In this document: positions 10,801 through 21,596 of the stretch, piece by piece
How positions within the stretch are numbered: position 1 is the stretch's first letter
Layout: every line of letters begins with the position of its first letter
Source of the DNA: Nautilus pompilius
Taxonomy: Eukaryota > Mollusca > Cephalopoda > Nautilida > Nautilidae
Assembly (NCBI GenBank): GCA_018389105.1
Contig: JACATO010000600.1
Coordinates: 62,001-126,000, forward strand
Direction of reading: 5' to 3'
Length of the DNA stretch: 64,000 nt
Notes under the pieces: generated by a model
What the model was told of the DNA's origin: nothing
The model's input: the letters and a program-made list of their open reading frames with translations, nothing else
The model's database searches: none
Program-made: the position numbers and the translations under genes

Positions 10801-13800
10801 TGTCTTAGAAAATCTTTAAGTTTAAATAATTTAGCAGAATCTAGCCAAAAAATAAACACGTTGCAAATTATTACTATTATTTATTTTCAGCCATGATAAA
10901 AGTGATATCTGCAAAAAATCAATTTAGCCTATTGAAGTTTGCATTTTTATTTAATCTAACAATTGATTATTTAATTTGGAGTCTAGCAATAGAAATAGAA
11001 TCTTTTTTCAGAAGTCAATCTCAACCCTTAGGAGGAACATCCATTAACTCTTTCTTTAGTGTTTGAAGGCTAAATTAAGTTGATTTTTTAGTTAAAAAGA
11101 AAGTCTTCTCTTCTCCAGGCATATAAAGGACTGCCAAGACATTACAGCATAGCTTCTGAAATGTTTATTGCTAAGGTGAAGTCAACAATTTGAGTAAACC
11201 ATATTCAGATTGACACTGCTTTTCCTCTGAAACTACTGATGGGACTAGTGAAAAGAAGTCCTAAAATTTGCATGCTTTCACTGTTCAGGTTATTGCTGCT
11301 TTGGGGCATCTCACATTTTTAGTTGAACAAAAGGAAACCATTTCTGCTAAGTAGTTTGGAATGTTTGGACACTAATGAACAGTGAAACTGCCAAGTGGAC
11401 AATGTTAAGAACTCTCTTGGTTTGGAGAAAACTTTAGAATGCTTAAATTGTAACAACTAAAATTCACTTTGTTGGTGAAATTAATTTGAAGTGATTGGTG
11501 CTAGCTACGTGTTTTACTAGATAAAAAAGAACATGGAATTGGAATTGGTTTTGCTATAAAATCAAACTTTGTGTCTGGCTAGAGCACCAGCTGAAAGGAA
11601 TTGATGTTGTTTGGGACTTAGTATTCCATTATTATCAATGTATATTTTCCAACAATGATTTCTATTAAAATTATGGACAAATTCTGTGATGAACAAGAAA
11701 ATCGTTTCTCAGCCATACTCAAGACTGTCTCTTAGGCCTTGAGAGATGCTAAATATTGGATACTCTTGAAATTACACCACCAAACACAAGGAAGAAGAAC
11801 ACAGATTCCACTGGATTACAAATAGTGTAAAAATTCTGCTCAGTAAATAAACTCTATGAAAAACTTATTGAACATATAACATTCTTGATGACATTGAAGC
11901 AATGAAAGTCCTTCAAAGTTTGGCATGTTAGATATCCTGTGGGACTCTAGCACTGCTAATATGGAAGCTTTTGGACTGGTTTGAGGAAAAAGAAATGATC
12001 AGTAAGTTAGTTGTTGTGAGGCATACTTATGCACCTTGGTAAAGTGTCTAAATATCAAGATTCAGAATGGCTGAATTTTAAAATTAAAAAAAAATGGTAG
12101 CATTGTTTGGATTCGACTTGAAACAACAAGATTGCAAATCTTGTATGATGTTTAGCATGACATGAAGATAATTCTGAAAACTGCATTTGTTCTTTGTCTT
12201 TTGATGGTAACACTTGACTACCTCACAGATTTTTTACTGTTAAGTTAACATTTGGAGAACCTTCAAAGATCAACTGCCACAAAAAATCATTAAAAAATTT
12301 TCTTGCAGCTTTTAAAAAAATCTCTGTCAAATAACAGAGCTCTAGACTTGAATACTGATTTTGCCAAGAGATAAAATACTGGAGGCTACAATTTAGTACA
12401 TTGTTTTATTAAACTCTTCCAGTAAATGTCAGAAAAAGAGAAATACCACCTCTCTAAAAAAAAAAAAAATTAAATTAAAAATGCATTGATTAGGAATTTA
12501 TATCAGATAAAGGAAAATGGTATAGTATTGTAATCATTGTAGGATATTTTCTTTAATCTATTGCAAAATTTTCACAGAATTCTTTTTATTTGGTTCACAT
12601 AGCTTATTGTAGTTCCTACTAGATAATCATTTTCAAGAAGGGCTTCGTAATATTTGTTACTTGTCATTTTAAAAAGAAGTACACAGAACAAAGCATTAAC
12701 TTGTAGCTAACATTTGAAGATCCATTTGGTGGGTGCATCAATTCATCTAAAAGGCTGGGATTTAACACCAAAATTAAATCTAATTACTTCATGTGAATGT
12801 GTGAATGAATGTACTAATTGATGCAAAGGCAGATTTGGCTATTTCTGAAACTCATTCACTATTTGTATAAATAAAAAACAGTCATTATTAGTATGAGTTT
12901 GTTATAACAGAGAGTAATTTTCTAGCTACTTGCAGTCCTGGAAAATATGCCTGTGGCAAATAAATGTCTGAGAAGAAAATCAGTATGTTTTTTTTTTTTA
13001 AAACTGTTTGTCAGTGCATTCTCATCATTTTGGTTTAGCAGTTCATGTTAGATGACAATCTAATTATTGGAAATATATAATGTTTCTCTCTCTCTCTATT
13101 TCTGTCCTGTTGGCTTCATTTAAAATAATTGACAATCATTTACAAAAGTTTAGCATTTTCTTGGTCAGCAACTATCCATGTTTTTGTCAATTCTTTAATT
13201 TTTGGGTGGCCTTTGTGGTATTTTCATTATTAAAAACTATTGATGTCTTTTTCTGGAAGAACTTTGCAACTAATTGCTTGACTATATGATTTTGTTTAAT
13301 AGTTGACAGCATGCGTTTTATGGAAATAAAACTGGAATAAAACCTTAAGCATAACAAAAATCCGCTGTCATATTAAGAAAGTGCAAATCTGAGGTTCAGA
13401 TGAACTTATTTTATTTATATATTTGTGAAACAACTATTCAGAAGATCTCAAATCTGCACCTGCATTTGTCTCAAATTTTAATCAGATTTCTCTTAAAGTA
13501 AAAATTACAATGATTATAAGCAGTTATTGAAACCAGTCACAAGATATAAATTTATTAAATTAATTTCCAAAAGTTTTGCCTACTAATAAACTCTCATTTA
13601 ATGTTTAACATTCTTCTAGAATTTGCATCGGGAAATTTTAATTCTTTTATATTACTGATTTCTCTAATGAATGAAAAACAGTACATTTTCTTTTACCTTG
13701 CTTTGACTGTTAACTTTGGGAACCTCTGAGAAATTAGTTATGACTAAATGTCATTGTTGCCAAATTTATGGACTGCTATAGTTTTATTATTAATTTCTTT

Positions 13801-15216
13801 ACACTTATTTTATTTGGATTTTATGTAGAGAAAAAAAAGTTGTACATACATAGTATTTGTTTCTGAGTTAAAAATTTGTTATACAACTGAGATGAAAATT
13901 TATTACAGAATTTACTTCAGTAAATTAAAGTCAAATCTGAAAATTTTTCTTGATTATTTCTTGAAATTTCTAATTGTAGTTTTAAATGAATTAGTAAACT
14001 GCATGGTCTAGTGAAATTCTACACTTCATTATTAGACATTTTATAATGTAGAAATGCATAGGTTTTTTTTTTTTAAAAATTAGTGGGTATATTTTATACA
14101 ATCAAGCTTTTTATCCTTGGTAGTCAAAATAAAATATATAGACAATGTTTTGATGCTGAATAATCAAAAATTATTATTCATAAAAACTAAAAGAATCATT
14201 TTATATTTACTTAGAAGACTCTGAAAGACACTGATCTGTTAATAAACAGACTCAATTTTTCTTCTTCAAATCATTTCTTGCAAAACTTTAAATATACCAT
14301 TAATTTCATAGAAATTTTAAGAAATTAAAATTTTGATCAATTTCAGACATGAAATTTTTTTGTGTCATAATTGTGCATAGTGCTTGTCTTTTTTGTGTGT
14401 TATGTTGTGGTGCCAACTGCTCTGGTTTTGAACCCACTGCTGATTTTTGACAGAGAAATGCTCTAGTTTTAGCAGAAAAATATTTTAAAAGATAAGTGAC
14501 TAAGGAATTTTATTGTTTTCTATCATTTTAATAATGAATATATAATTCAAACAATGTTTATTGGCAGAAATGAGCATGCGATAAAGAAATGATGTTATTT
14601 AAAAGTAGTTACAGGACAAGACTTATTTGCTCCATTGCCAATGGCAACCTTTAGTTTTTTTTTGTTGTGATTGATTAATTTAAAAAAAAAACAACAAAAT
14701 ATTGGTTTGCCACTTATAATTTCTAATGGAGAAACTGGTACCTGATTGTCTGGCTGCCTGATTCAGACTGGCCAAATACAAACAGAGATTTTAAGATATG
14801 CTGAACTGTTTTCTTAAATTAAATTTTATTTTATTTTTCTTAACGAGTTCAAATGCCTTTGCTTTATTGTGAACTGCCACCATGATATTTAAATTTTATT
14901 CTGGCTTCTGCTTTAGAGTTGTCACTATAAAAATGTACTTTACAATAATCTGATATGTAACATTATTTCTTCTTTTAGATTGCATTAGTTTCATTTTAAA
15001 AAATTCTTTGATGATTCATGCCCTAGACACCTTTCACAAACATTGACATGATTTCCAAAGAATTGATATGAGAAGATTTAACTGATTAACTGATTATTTC
15101 TTAGTTGCATTTGATAGTTTATAATTTCTAATTTTAGCATTGAAACCAATTGTATAAAGTAGTAGTGACATAAGTTGAAACTATGTGGAATGTATTGTTC
15201 TTTTAAGTTCCTTATG
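7831..15216. other. Long AT-rich stretch, no gene recognised
   Basis: Many short frames occur on both strands, but none shows a domain. Two patches are less AT-rich and more structured: 9160-9450 (possibly a worn SINE-like repeat) and 11030-12400. The second carries several short open pieces in changing frames and looks like an old decayed coding repeat that I cannot assign. If the exon at 6330 is real, this whole stretch may be intron. Confidence 0.4.
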
Positions 15217-15243
15217 TTATATATATATATGTGTGTGTGTGTG
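15217..15243. repeat. (TA)n(TG)n microsatellite
   Basis: TA units switch directly to TG units; a short compound dinucleotide repeat. Confidence 0.9.
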
Positions 15244-15399
15244 CACTATTGGAAATAATTACAGAAGCAGAGAAAAAAACTGGTATAAAATGCAAATAAC
15301 ATGTAAAAGAATTGCATCTGGTGTAAAAATGAAATGCTTTAAGTACAGTCATGTGTTGATCTGCAGAAAGACTATAAAAGTATAGGCAGTGATGTTGCA

Positions 15400-16450
15400 T
15401 TGTGGTGGTGAATGTGTGGTGAATACTGGCTCTTGAGAAGAAAATTTCATATGACAAGCATATAAAGTCCTTGCCAGTGAAGGCTTCACTATGTGGCAAA
15501 TTGTAGGCAGACTTCGTGTTACAGAAAGAGCTGTATGCAAGACTCTGAAAAGGATGACCAAAACTGGTACTGTTGACAAAAAAACAGTCTAGAAAGAAAG
15601 TTCCAACTCTCCAAAAAGATGTTGAGTACCTCAGGCTATGTTAAAAAATTGTTGATAAACCTTGTCTTTCATTAAGAACTATTGGTAGGATTATTGGAAT
15701 AAAGAAGAAAACTGGACACTTTTCTCTTAAGAAAAGAGGTGGATCAACAAAAAATTCTATTATTAAGGATAGACCGAATTATGGTAAGTCTTCAAGAAAA
15801 TGATAAATTTGATTCAAGTGGTACATTAGCTTGAGAATTGGAAGAAACTATTGCCAAGAAGATATCAGATAGATCTGTTAGAAGATATTTGGTAACAATG
15901 GATTTCAAATTATACATCACTGTTTTTAAAAAAAAAACAGGACTTTCTGCCATAAAAGAAAACAAAACTTCATCTTTGTAAGAAGTACCAACATTGGCAA
16001 GTAAAGAGAGTAATGTGGTATTTGCAGATGAAATTATACCTATTCTTTTTGGGAATCATGTTGCTTTGAAAATCAGAAGAAAAGCATGAAAGATTTAAAT
16101 CAAACTATTTTACCTAACTGGAAGCATCCAGGAAGTGTTCACCGCTAGGCTAATTTTGCTGCTAATGGTAAAAGGCAATTTGATAATCCTACCAAAAGGC
16201 ATATCAGTGAATACAAATTGGTATTTGAATCTTTTAAAAACAGATTTTGTATAATCTGCTAAGAAACTTCATTTTGATGGTAAGTTTTTTGCTTTTACAA
16301 GATAAGGCCAAAAACCTATTGAAAGAAGAACACCCATTTGTTGGCATTCACAACTAGCCTCAATAAATATCTACCCCCTTATAAATTTTTTGGCATGATG
16401 AATGTTGTTAATTGAATTTAGATAAAATGAAAAGTAAAAATAAGCCATTT
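15400..16450 (+). pseudogene. Worn Tc1/mariner transposase relic
   Basis: Translated pieces in shifting frames line up in the order expected of a Tc1/mariner transposase. There is a helix-turn-helix with LRVTERAVCKTLKRMTKTGT (about 15505-15575), a second DNA-binding part with SVRRYLVTMDF (about 15870), the first catalytic patch VVFADEIIPILFGNH (about 16015-16065), a second aspartate patch LLQDKA (about 16295), and a final SLNKYLPPYKFFGMM (about 16355-16400). The last recalls the SPDLNPLDYxxWG signature of mariner/maT types, with its catalytic aspartate lost. The first two aspartates are about 92 codons apart, normal for the group. Many stops and frame changes mean it is long dead. No terminal repeats were found. 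Confidence 0.5.
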
Positions 16451-18007
16451 TAGTCTGAATCAGTTGTGTCTTTCTTCAAAGTCCTTTTCACCATTAAAGT
16501 ATCTGCACAAGCAATAAAACATTATAGATTGTTTATTCGTGCTATTCAGTTATTATTTGTTGAACAATTTTTTAATCAAGCCAAGTATATTTGTCTGTGG
16601 AATGGTTAGACTTGAGAGTGAAAATCTCAAAGATGGCAGGCTACATGATTAAGTTAAAGATAGTTACTGAGTAATGAAGCAATAAGGAAGTTTAGTTTGA
16701 GCAGAAAAAGAATTCAAGAGTAAATTCAACAAGCTGATGGGAAAAACTGATTATAAATCTGCTAAGAATGAGAAAGCAAATATCTGGGGATGGTTAAAAA
16801 CTTAGATTCTGAAATAGATTAACAACTTAAAATGGTTTTCTGAATATTGTGATCGTGGCACATGAATTTCAGGAAAATGGATAAAAATTGAGACTGAATT
16901 GTTATCTGCAGTGGCCACATAACTCACTGGGTTTCAAATGAATGAACTTATGCTGTGTTTATAACAGAAAACAACCACTGAACATAAACATAAATTGCTT
17001 TAACCCCAAAGGAAAAGGCAGAAACATTCCTCTAATATATTGTTAAAGTGTGAACTTTGTACCACTTCAGAGAGAGAACCATCTTAATCAAAACAATTGG
17101 GCATGAAAAAGGTAAGTGGCAGTAATGCTTGGCTCAGTAGCTAATGCAAAAAAGATATCCTCCTCCCCCTGTTGTTTGAAAGGAAAACAAGAACATTCTG
17201 CTTGATCACTTCCACAAAATTCTAGTCAGAATAAGCCAAAATAGTTGACTAACTGAAGGTATCATTCTCTATTGACTGTGAAACATCTGGAGTTTCCCAT
17301 GCCTAATGAAAAGCTTTTGTTTGGGACTTTGTTAGGGGACAAGATTAAGGTAGTAAAAGAGACATTCAGCAAATGTACTTTGGGTGGTTGCAACTCTGAT
17401 GTTGCAATGATTCTGAATAGTTACATTAACGTAGTATAACTAGCTGATACATTTGGAATTCGCCATTTAAGAAAAATATCTAAGTGAAATGGGATGATTG
17501 GATGGTAAATGGAAAAAAAAAAACGTAGCATGGGCACATGAGAAAATCAGAACTATGCTGCTTCAGTGGACCAAGGATATATGGTGGATTTCTTTGTCTC
17601 CTGTTGGGATGAGGAAAAGTTATGGATTATAATTCCTACAATGAAGATCTTGAGTTTTCTGGATTCACATTACATAATTGTGAAGTGCCAGGTACAGTAA
17701 GAGAAGTGACTGAACAATGTTGAAGATGAAAAAACAGAACAATACAGTGGTGCCTTGAGAAAGTTTACATTGATATTGAAAAGTGATTTTGGATTCATAG
17801 TGTGCAAAACTAAATTTAGTTAATTTGTGATATATATATTTAAAAAGAATTTTATTGATGTTTCTTTATTTTTTTTCCTTTCTTTCCAAAGAGATAGAAC
17901 ATTTCTAGGACAGTTTAATTTTTTGATTGCATGTGTGTTGTGATTTTATTTTTGTCTCTAAAAGTCACTGACAAAGTAACTATAAGTAAAACTTCATTAA
18001 TAATATA
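16451..18007. other. No gene recognised
   Basis: Moderately AT-rich sequence with scattered short frames, possibly the decayed flank of the transposon relic to its left. No domain is identified. Confidence 0.4.
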
Positions 18008-18619
18008 CAGTTGACCCCCGCGTAATCACAGTTCGGCATTCGTGGCCCCGGTTATTCGCGGAATTTTCCATAGAACCTAACTAATAATTGTTCGTGGAAA
18101 CCCCCGCATATTCGCGGAATTGAAAATATCTTCCGTGATTTTTTTATGGCTTTTTTGTGGCAATATATATTTTTTCATGCTTTTTAACACTAAATTATTA
18201 ATAACAATAATTTACTAATTTTGTGATATAAATACTAACGTAAATTTAGCAAAATATCAATATAAAATAAACACTATTGGCTGGGGGTTTGAAAGTAGCC
18301 AATCCGAGAGCGTTATTCATTTCTCCTTGCTGCTGATTGGCTGCTGCCCACGAGGCGCTGTCTCAGGCAGATGCAGCCCAGCAGCCCCGCATCATCCCAG
18401 ATTACCGCGTGTAGCTACCTCGAGTGTTTCTCTGAGTGTTGTATTTTTTATTAAATTATTATTATATATTTACTTATATTTTTTATTATATTTTATGTTA
18501 TATTTTGATGTTTATAAGCATTTATAGGCATTTTTATGGACCACGTCCAATATTCGCGGGCTTTCACTCTTCGCGGGTGCTCTATGAACGTAGCCCCTGC
18601 GAATACCGGGGGACAACTG
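18008..18619. mobile_element. Pogo/Tigger-type non-autonomous element
   Basis: A 612-base element with inverted ends: CAGTTGACCCCCGCG on the left and, on the opposite strand, CAGTTGTCCCCCGG on the right. It is flanked by TA on both sides (18006-18007, 18620-18621), the Tc1/mariner/pogo target. Its ends are rich in TTCGCGG words (ATTCGCGGAATT, TATTCGCGGGCT), and the middle contains a GC-rich 70-base block (about 18300-18430). No transposase is present, so it would need help from a full-length pogo relative. The end sequence resembles Tigger-type termini known in vertebrates. The short frame inside it is not taken as a gene. Confidence 0.85.
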
Positions 18620-18621
18620 TA

Positions 18622-19526
18622 ATGTTTTTTATTTTCAACTTTTGATGACATGCATTTGTGCTGTCTATCGTTGACTGTTATTTGGCTTGTACTTTCATTT
18701 GGAATATTCTCATATGCAATGGTTGCTCTTTGTGATCAAAGATGGTGTGTGTGTGTAAGTTTGTTTATAGTGTAGGAGCTGCTTCCTGCAAAGCAACCAC
18801 ACTTTTAGGTAGTGTTAAATGATGTCCCAGAATATACAAGAAGACTAAACGACTTACTAATTGCACTCCACATTCTCATATAGTTCAGATCTTACATGAT
18901 AATACACTGAATATTTTTGACTGATTTGTGTCCTGGTTTGTCTTGTTCCAGGTATACTTGATACTGAAAAAATTGAAGCTTTTTTTTTTTTTTTTAATAG
19001 AAACTATGACTTGACATTCTGATAAACTGAGATCATGTCATCAGTATGTAGGGCTCCAGACAAAGATGATTACTTATTATTTTTAATATTTTAAATTAAT
19101 CATCATCATCAGTTTATTGATACTCTCATTTTAAGATTCAGATAGTTTACCATTAACTTTTTTTCTAAATGAGGAATTTGCATGAATTTAAAATTTGAAA
19201 ATTTAGAATCAAACTTAACTTCTATTCAAGCTATGTATATTTTTTGGTAGACTTAAAATTTGTATTTTTTTAAAGTTTTAATTGTGAAAGTAAACTTGTT
19301 TCCCGAGATTTCTAAATGAATTAAAACTTTTCTGGTTTTGAATGTGTATGATAATTTGTTTTGTGTTCTTGTTAGCAGATCTTTTTTTGTGTATGTGTGT
19401 CCTTCCAACTTGTGGACCCTATTTAACGTACCTATTTGGCAACTGGTTATTTTGGATAATTTGCAAATGTCACTAACTTTTTCTTTGAAAATTGTTTTTT
19501 GTTGTCTTTTTTTGGATAGGGAGAAA
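18622..19526. other. No gene recognised
   Basis: AT-rich DNA with no domain, terminal repeat or convincing exon. Confidence 0.4.
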
Positions 19527-19528
19527 TA

Positions 19529-19656
19529 CAGGCATACCCCTTATCGTACTGTATTCTTATAATGCTCTTTATCCTGGAGGAAAATTTCTATAATGACCTC
19601 CTAAAGCATTCTGTTTACCATGAAACGCATCATCAGTGCTATAAGAGGTATGCCTG
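19529..19656. mobile_element. 128-base palindromic MITE
   Basis: The left end CAGGCATACCCCTTATCG and the right end, on the other strand CAGGCATACCTCTTATAG, form a near-perfect inverted repeat, with TA flanks at 19527-19528 and 19657-19658. CAGGCATACCTC matches the termini of some pogo/Tigger families known in mammals. With only about 85 bases between the short ends it is a minimal MITE with no coding capacity. A 161-codon frame starting at 19562 begins inside this element and is judged to be chance. Confidence 0.85.
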
Positions 19657-19658
19657 TA

Positions 19659-20337
19659 CTCAAGCTAGAATAATTTTGTTTAAAAGTCGGGCTTCATGTA
19701 GTGTGGTGCTAAATGCTGATTTAGAAATAATAACAATAAAAAAAAAACTAACAACCCAATCTAAACACCAGAAAAAAAAAATTTCTTTTTTGCAGCTTGG
19801 TCCACTTTTATTGATTTTCATTTATACCACTTGTAACATTGAAAGCAACAAAATTAGCAAAATAGGCAAAAGAAAAACTGCATACTACTGCCAACACTGG
19901 AAAAAACCTTTGAATTTGCTGTGCTATATTGGAATTTACATGATTATAAACAGTACAACATGTAACTTTACTTTTTTTTTTTCCTTCTTAGTACAGAATT
20001 GTCTAAATATTTCCTTCTGGAACTTTAGAGAGTCCTATATCTGCTGAACTCTCAAGACTTTCATGCCTTCATTTACACCAAACTATGCAACTGATTGCAT
20101 GATTGTACGCCATTATAAGCACAATGCAAAAGGACAAAATTGTATTACATGCTACAAAAAATGTGGAAGAAAAGATTTTTTTATTTTTTTTGATAATAAA
20201 TATTAATTATACCATAAATGGAAAAGAAACATTAACATTTTTAAATGTTTTCACTTTTTTGTCGTCTTATTTTTTGTATTTGTGAATACATTAGACAAAA
20301 ATATTCTACTTATTTCAGAAGCATATTAGCAACTCAT
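19659..20337. other. 3' flank of the GPCR gene, no other gene
   Basis: AT-rich DNA lying 3' of the receptor gene, which reads leftwards. It probably includes its 3' untranslated region. I could not choose a polyadenylation signal among several AT-rich candidates. Confidence 0.4.
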
Positions 20338-21573
20338 TTATGATGATGAATCTTGAAGACTTATTGTTGGAAATTCGCTTTTTTTTGTGAAAGTAATGTG
20401 AAACTTGTTGTTGTAGAAACAGAAAAGACTAACTAGTGTTTCACGGAAAAACTTGTTCATAACACAGTAAAGAATGAAATTAACAGAAAAATTAAGTGCT
20501 TGCATGAAATTAGTTACTGACCTAATAACATTATACATATACTTTTTGTCTTCTTGTGTGTTGCTGATAAAAAACACATACTTCATTATTTCTGAAGGTG
20601 AAACAAGCACTAGAAACAAAACTACAATAGCTACTAGTGTTGCAGTCACACTGTTGAGAGCAGTTTCAGCATGTTTCCTCTTCTGGTTAATTGATTGGCT
20701 CCTTGTGGACCTCATATTGAAATCATCATTACCCCGACTTAGGAAAGTTGAATGCTCTCTGATCTCATTGCTGCATGATTTATTTAACTTGTGTAAACAA
20801 CTTGAGTGCTGCTCCCAGCATGTTGATACATTGACTTTTCTTTGCTCAGATTGGGCCATTATCAAACGTATATTCTTAGCCTGATGAATTTTCCATATTA
20901 AGCATGTATTGAAGTAAATCAGTAATCCACAAGGAAGGAAATCAAAAACCACTGACCAACAAATTCGGCGTATGCCTATCACTTGGTTTGTGAACAGTTT
21001 GTGGTTTACTATTTTGAATTCTTTAGTATCCTTACATTCTTCTATGACTGTTTCAAAAAAAATAGGTAGTGTAGCTAGGCTACAACAAATAAAAATCATG
21101 ATGATTATGATTCTTGTTCGGCGCAATGAAATAATTCTTCTTGCTTTAAATGGGTGGCACACAGCTATGTATCGCTCTGCAGCCATCATGACAATGAGCA
21201 CTGTGCTTGATATGATGAAAATAGTAATCATCGGGCTGCCTAGCCATTCATAATATAAGAACAAATTTTTTGTTGGGTAAATGTCAGATAGTGGCAGGAT
21301 GGTAAATAACAGTGCAAGCAGACAGAACATGTAATCAGAAAAGGCCAGAGCAATCATTCCAAGATGTGCAGATTTTTCCATCTTTGAAAGACTTCTTTTC
21401 ACTTTCTCACGAGTTAGCACAATAATGTTTAGCATATTTCCAAGGATGCCAAAGCCACAAACTATTGGAATTGCTATCCGTGAGATATAGTAGTTGATAT
21501 CATTGTACAACTGCTCTTCTGGGGACTTTGCTGAGAATGTGTCATTGAGGTTGGTGGTGTTTCTGCAGTACAT
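20338..21573 (-). CDS. Class A neuropeptide-type GPCR
   Basis: An intact 411-residue seven-helix receptor for the plasma membrane, coupling to G proteins. Two glycosylation sequons lie at N5 and N10. Helix 1 is at about 32-55 with GNMLN, helix 2 at 70-93 with LAFSD, helix 3 at 112-137 ending in the E133-R134-Y135 switch, helix 4 at 153-172, helix 5 at 204-228, helix 6 at 306-328, and helix 7 at 346-370 with NFILY in place of NPxxY. A long third intracellular loop (about 229-305) is rich in S, N and charged residues. GNxLN in helix 1 and NFSVNFILYC in helix 7 are usual for FMRFamide/peptide receptor relatives in invertebrates; the ligand cannot be told. Odd points: the residue 25 before R134 is E109, not the usual disulphide cysteine, though C180 stands in loop 2, and helix 6 has VSPSE where CWxP is usual. 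The ATG is real, and an acceptor-like TTTTCTTTTGTAG ends 7 bases upstream, so the gene probably has a 5' untranslated exon. Confidence 0.93.
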   Translation of the reverse strand: MYCRNTTNLNDTFSAKSPEEQLYNDINYYISRIAIPIVCGFGILGNMLNIIVLTREKVKRSLSKMEKSAHLGMIALAFSDYMFCLLALLFTILPLSDIYPTKNLFLYYEWLGSPMITIFIISSTVLIVMMAAERYIAVCHPFKARRIISLRRTRIIIIMIFICCSLATLPIFFETVIEECKDTKEFKIVNHKLFTNQVIGIRRICWSVVFDFLPCGLLIYFNTCLIWKIHQAKNIRLIMAQSEQRKVNVSTCWEQHSSCLHKLNKSCSNEIREHSTFLSRGNDDFNMRSTRSQSINQKRKHAETALNSVTATLVAIVVLFLVLVSPSEIMKYVFFISNTQEDKKYMYNVIRSVTNFMQALNFSVNFILYCVMNKFFRETLVSLFCFYNNKFHITFTKKSEFPTISLQDSSS

Positions 21574-21596
21574 TTTTACCTACAAAAGAAAACATA
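21574..21596 (-). other. Splice acceptor in the GPCR 5' UTR
   Basis: Read on the - strand, a T-rich tract TTTTCTTTTGTAG ends 7 bases before the receptor ATG. This is a good acceptor and implies at least one non-coding upstream exon, a common layout for intronless-coding GPCR genes. Confidence 0.55.

Noticed and set aside
19562-20047. 161-codon open frame on the + strand
   Set aside because: It begins inside a 128-base MITE, and its composition is AT-driven (many I, K, N and F) with no domain. It lies in the 3' flank of the GPCR gene and is judged to be chance.
20474-20884. 136-codon open frame on the + strand
   Set aside because: Antisense shadow of the GPCR gene.
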